DNA of 40,918 nt, taken from Deltaproteobacteria bacterium (lineage in GTDB: Bacteria; Myxococcota_A; UBA9160; SMWR01). The notes under the pieces were generated by a model. It was not told the origin of the DNA and did no database searches. It saw nothing but the letters and a program-made list of their open reading frames with translations. The stretch covers positions 1 through 40,918 of the forward strand of contig PBYF01000117.1 in NCBI GenBank assembly GCA_002729515.1, given 5' to 3'. The position numbers and the translations under genes were made by a program. Below, one piece after another: positions 40,817-40,918 of the stretch; positions within the stretch are counted from its first letter, which is position 1; the number at the start of each line of letters is the position of its first letter.

Positions 40817-40918
40817 CGTCTCATGTCGACGGTGCCACCAGGACCTTGGCGCCAATCCGCTCTCGAACGTCTCATGTCGACGGTGCCACCAGGACCTTGG
40901 CGCCAATCCGCTCTCGAA
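40817..40918. repeat. Two tandem 51-bp direct repeats at the right end
   Basis: Units 40817-40867 and 40868-40918 look identical. The second ends exactly at the window edge. Each contains the 10-bp palindrome TTGGCGCCAA. The copy could be biological or a contig-end assembly artefact. Confidence 0.85.
40872..40918 (-). CDS. 3' end of a further VOC-like gene (partial)
   Basis: The minus strand reads RERIGAKVLVAPST and then TGA at 40874-40872. The pattern IGAKVLVAPST resembles the part of VOC proteins that precedes the last strand. Only 14 codons are visible because the window ends. The inner repeat copy holds the same end without its gene body, as if the tail of this gene had been duplicated. 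Confidence 0.3.
   Translation of the reverse strand, partial: RERIGAKVLVAPST

Overview
This 40.9 kb window is GC-rich, gene-dense DNA from a diderm bacterium: it has several outer-membrane beta-barrel proteins with signal peptides, several lipoproteins with a lipobox, MtgA and an MscS channel. The many CoA-linked catabolic enzymes (acyl-CoA dehydrogenases, MaoC hydratases, CaiB/BaiF CoA-transferases, a racemase, a thiolase-like protein with a DUF35 partner), the F420-type enzymes and the TetR/P450 pair resemble uncultured deltaproteobacterial-grade lineages (Myxococcota, Desulfobacterota or Binatota-like). That placement is an inference from gene content. Both ends lie in short tandem repeats, so the window may be one whole assembled contig. 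No rRNA, tRNA, CRISPR array or insertion sequence was seen.

Layout. 1-2.7 kb: a partial DUF5666-like protein with a repeat tail, an outer-membrane protein and a divergent crotonase. 2.9-5.5 kb: a TetR regulator with a perfect 14-bp palindrome upstream, co-transcribed with a cytochrome P450, then a convergent NUDT19-like Nudix hydrolase. 5.5-7.5 kb: decayed ground, with remnants of an isochorismatase-type hydrolase and an acyl-CoA carboxylase, then a frameshifted gluzincin/TPR lipoprotein. 7.5-8.3 kb: an SDR resembling 3-alpha-hydroxysteroid dehydrogenase. 8.4-13.3 kb (minus): an operon of two acyl-CoA dehydrogenases, an alpha-methylacyl-CoA racemase, two MaoC-type hydratase subunits and a small lipoprotein. 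A TTGACA promoter overlapped by an 18-bp inverted repeat lies in front of it. 13.4-17.9 kb (minus): a second operon with a DUF35 protein, a thiolase-like protein (Ltp2 type), a zinc alcohol dehydrogenase and a polytopic membrane protein. 18.4-20 kb: a polysaccharide polymerase-like gene with an in-frame TGA. 20-25 kb: a zinc-ribbon membrane protein, a hotdog protein, a 3-hydroxyisobutyrate dehydrogenase relative, GlpD and a lipoprotein with three C-x6-C repeats. 25-30 kb: an outer-membrane protein behind a perfect CRP-type site, a TetR regulator, a deleted acyl-CoA dehydrogenase and MprF. 30-37 kb: VOC, PaaI thioesterase, deazaflavin reductase, a Met/His-rich outer-membrane protein, YbdG, MtgA, an amidohydrolase remnant, an LLM oxidoreductase, MsrB and HupE/UreJ. 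37-41 kb (minus): VOC, SDR and two adjacent CoA-transferases, only one of which keeps the catalytic Asp.

Taken together, the racemase, the paired dehydrogenases, the paired MaoC subunits and the thiolase/DUF35 pair form most of one beta-oxidation round of the kind used on sterol or other branched isoprenoid side chains, with a retro-aldol ending. The P450 and the SDR could act on the same substrate. The substrate itself cannot be read from sequence. Two further themes stand out. Four genes without a Shine-Dalgarno carry a TAnnnT hexamer 6-7 nt before the start codon, which is the signature of leaderless transcription. There are also at least seven broken or truncated genes, mostly from the same catabolic families, which points to active gene loss or to assembly error at some sites.
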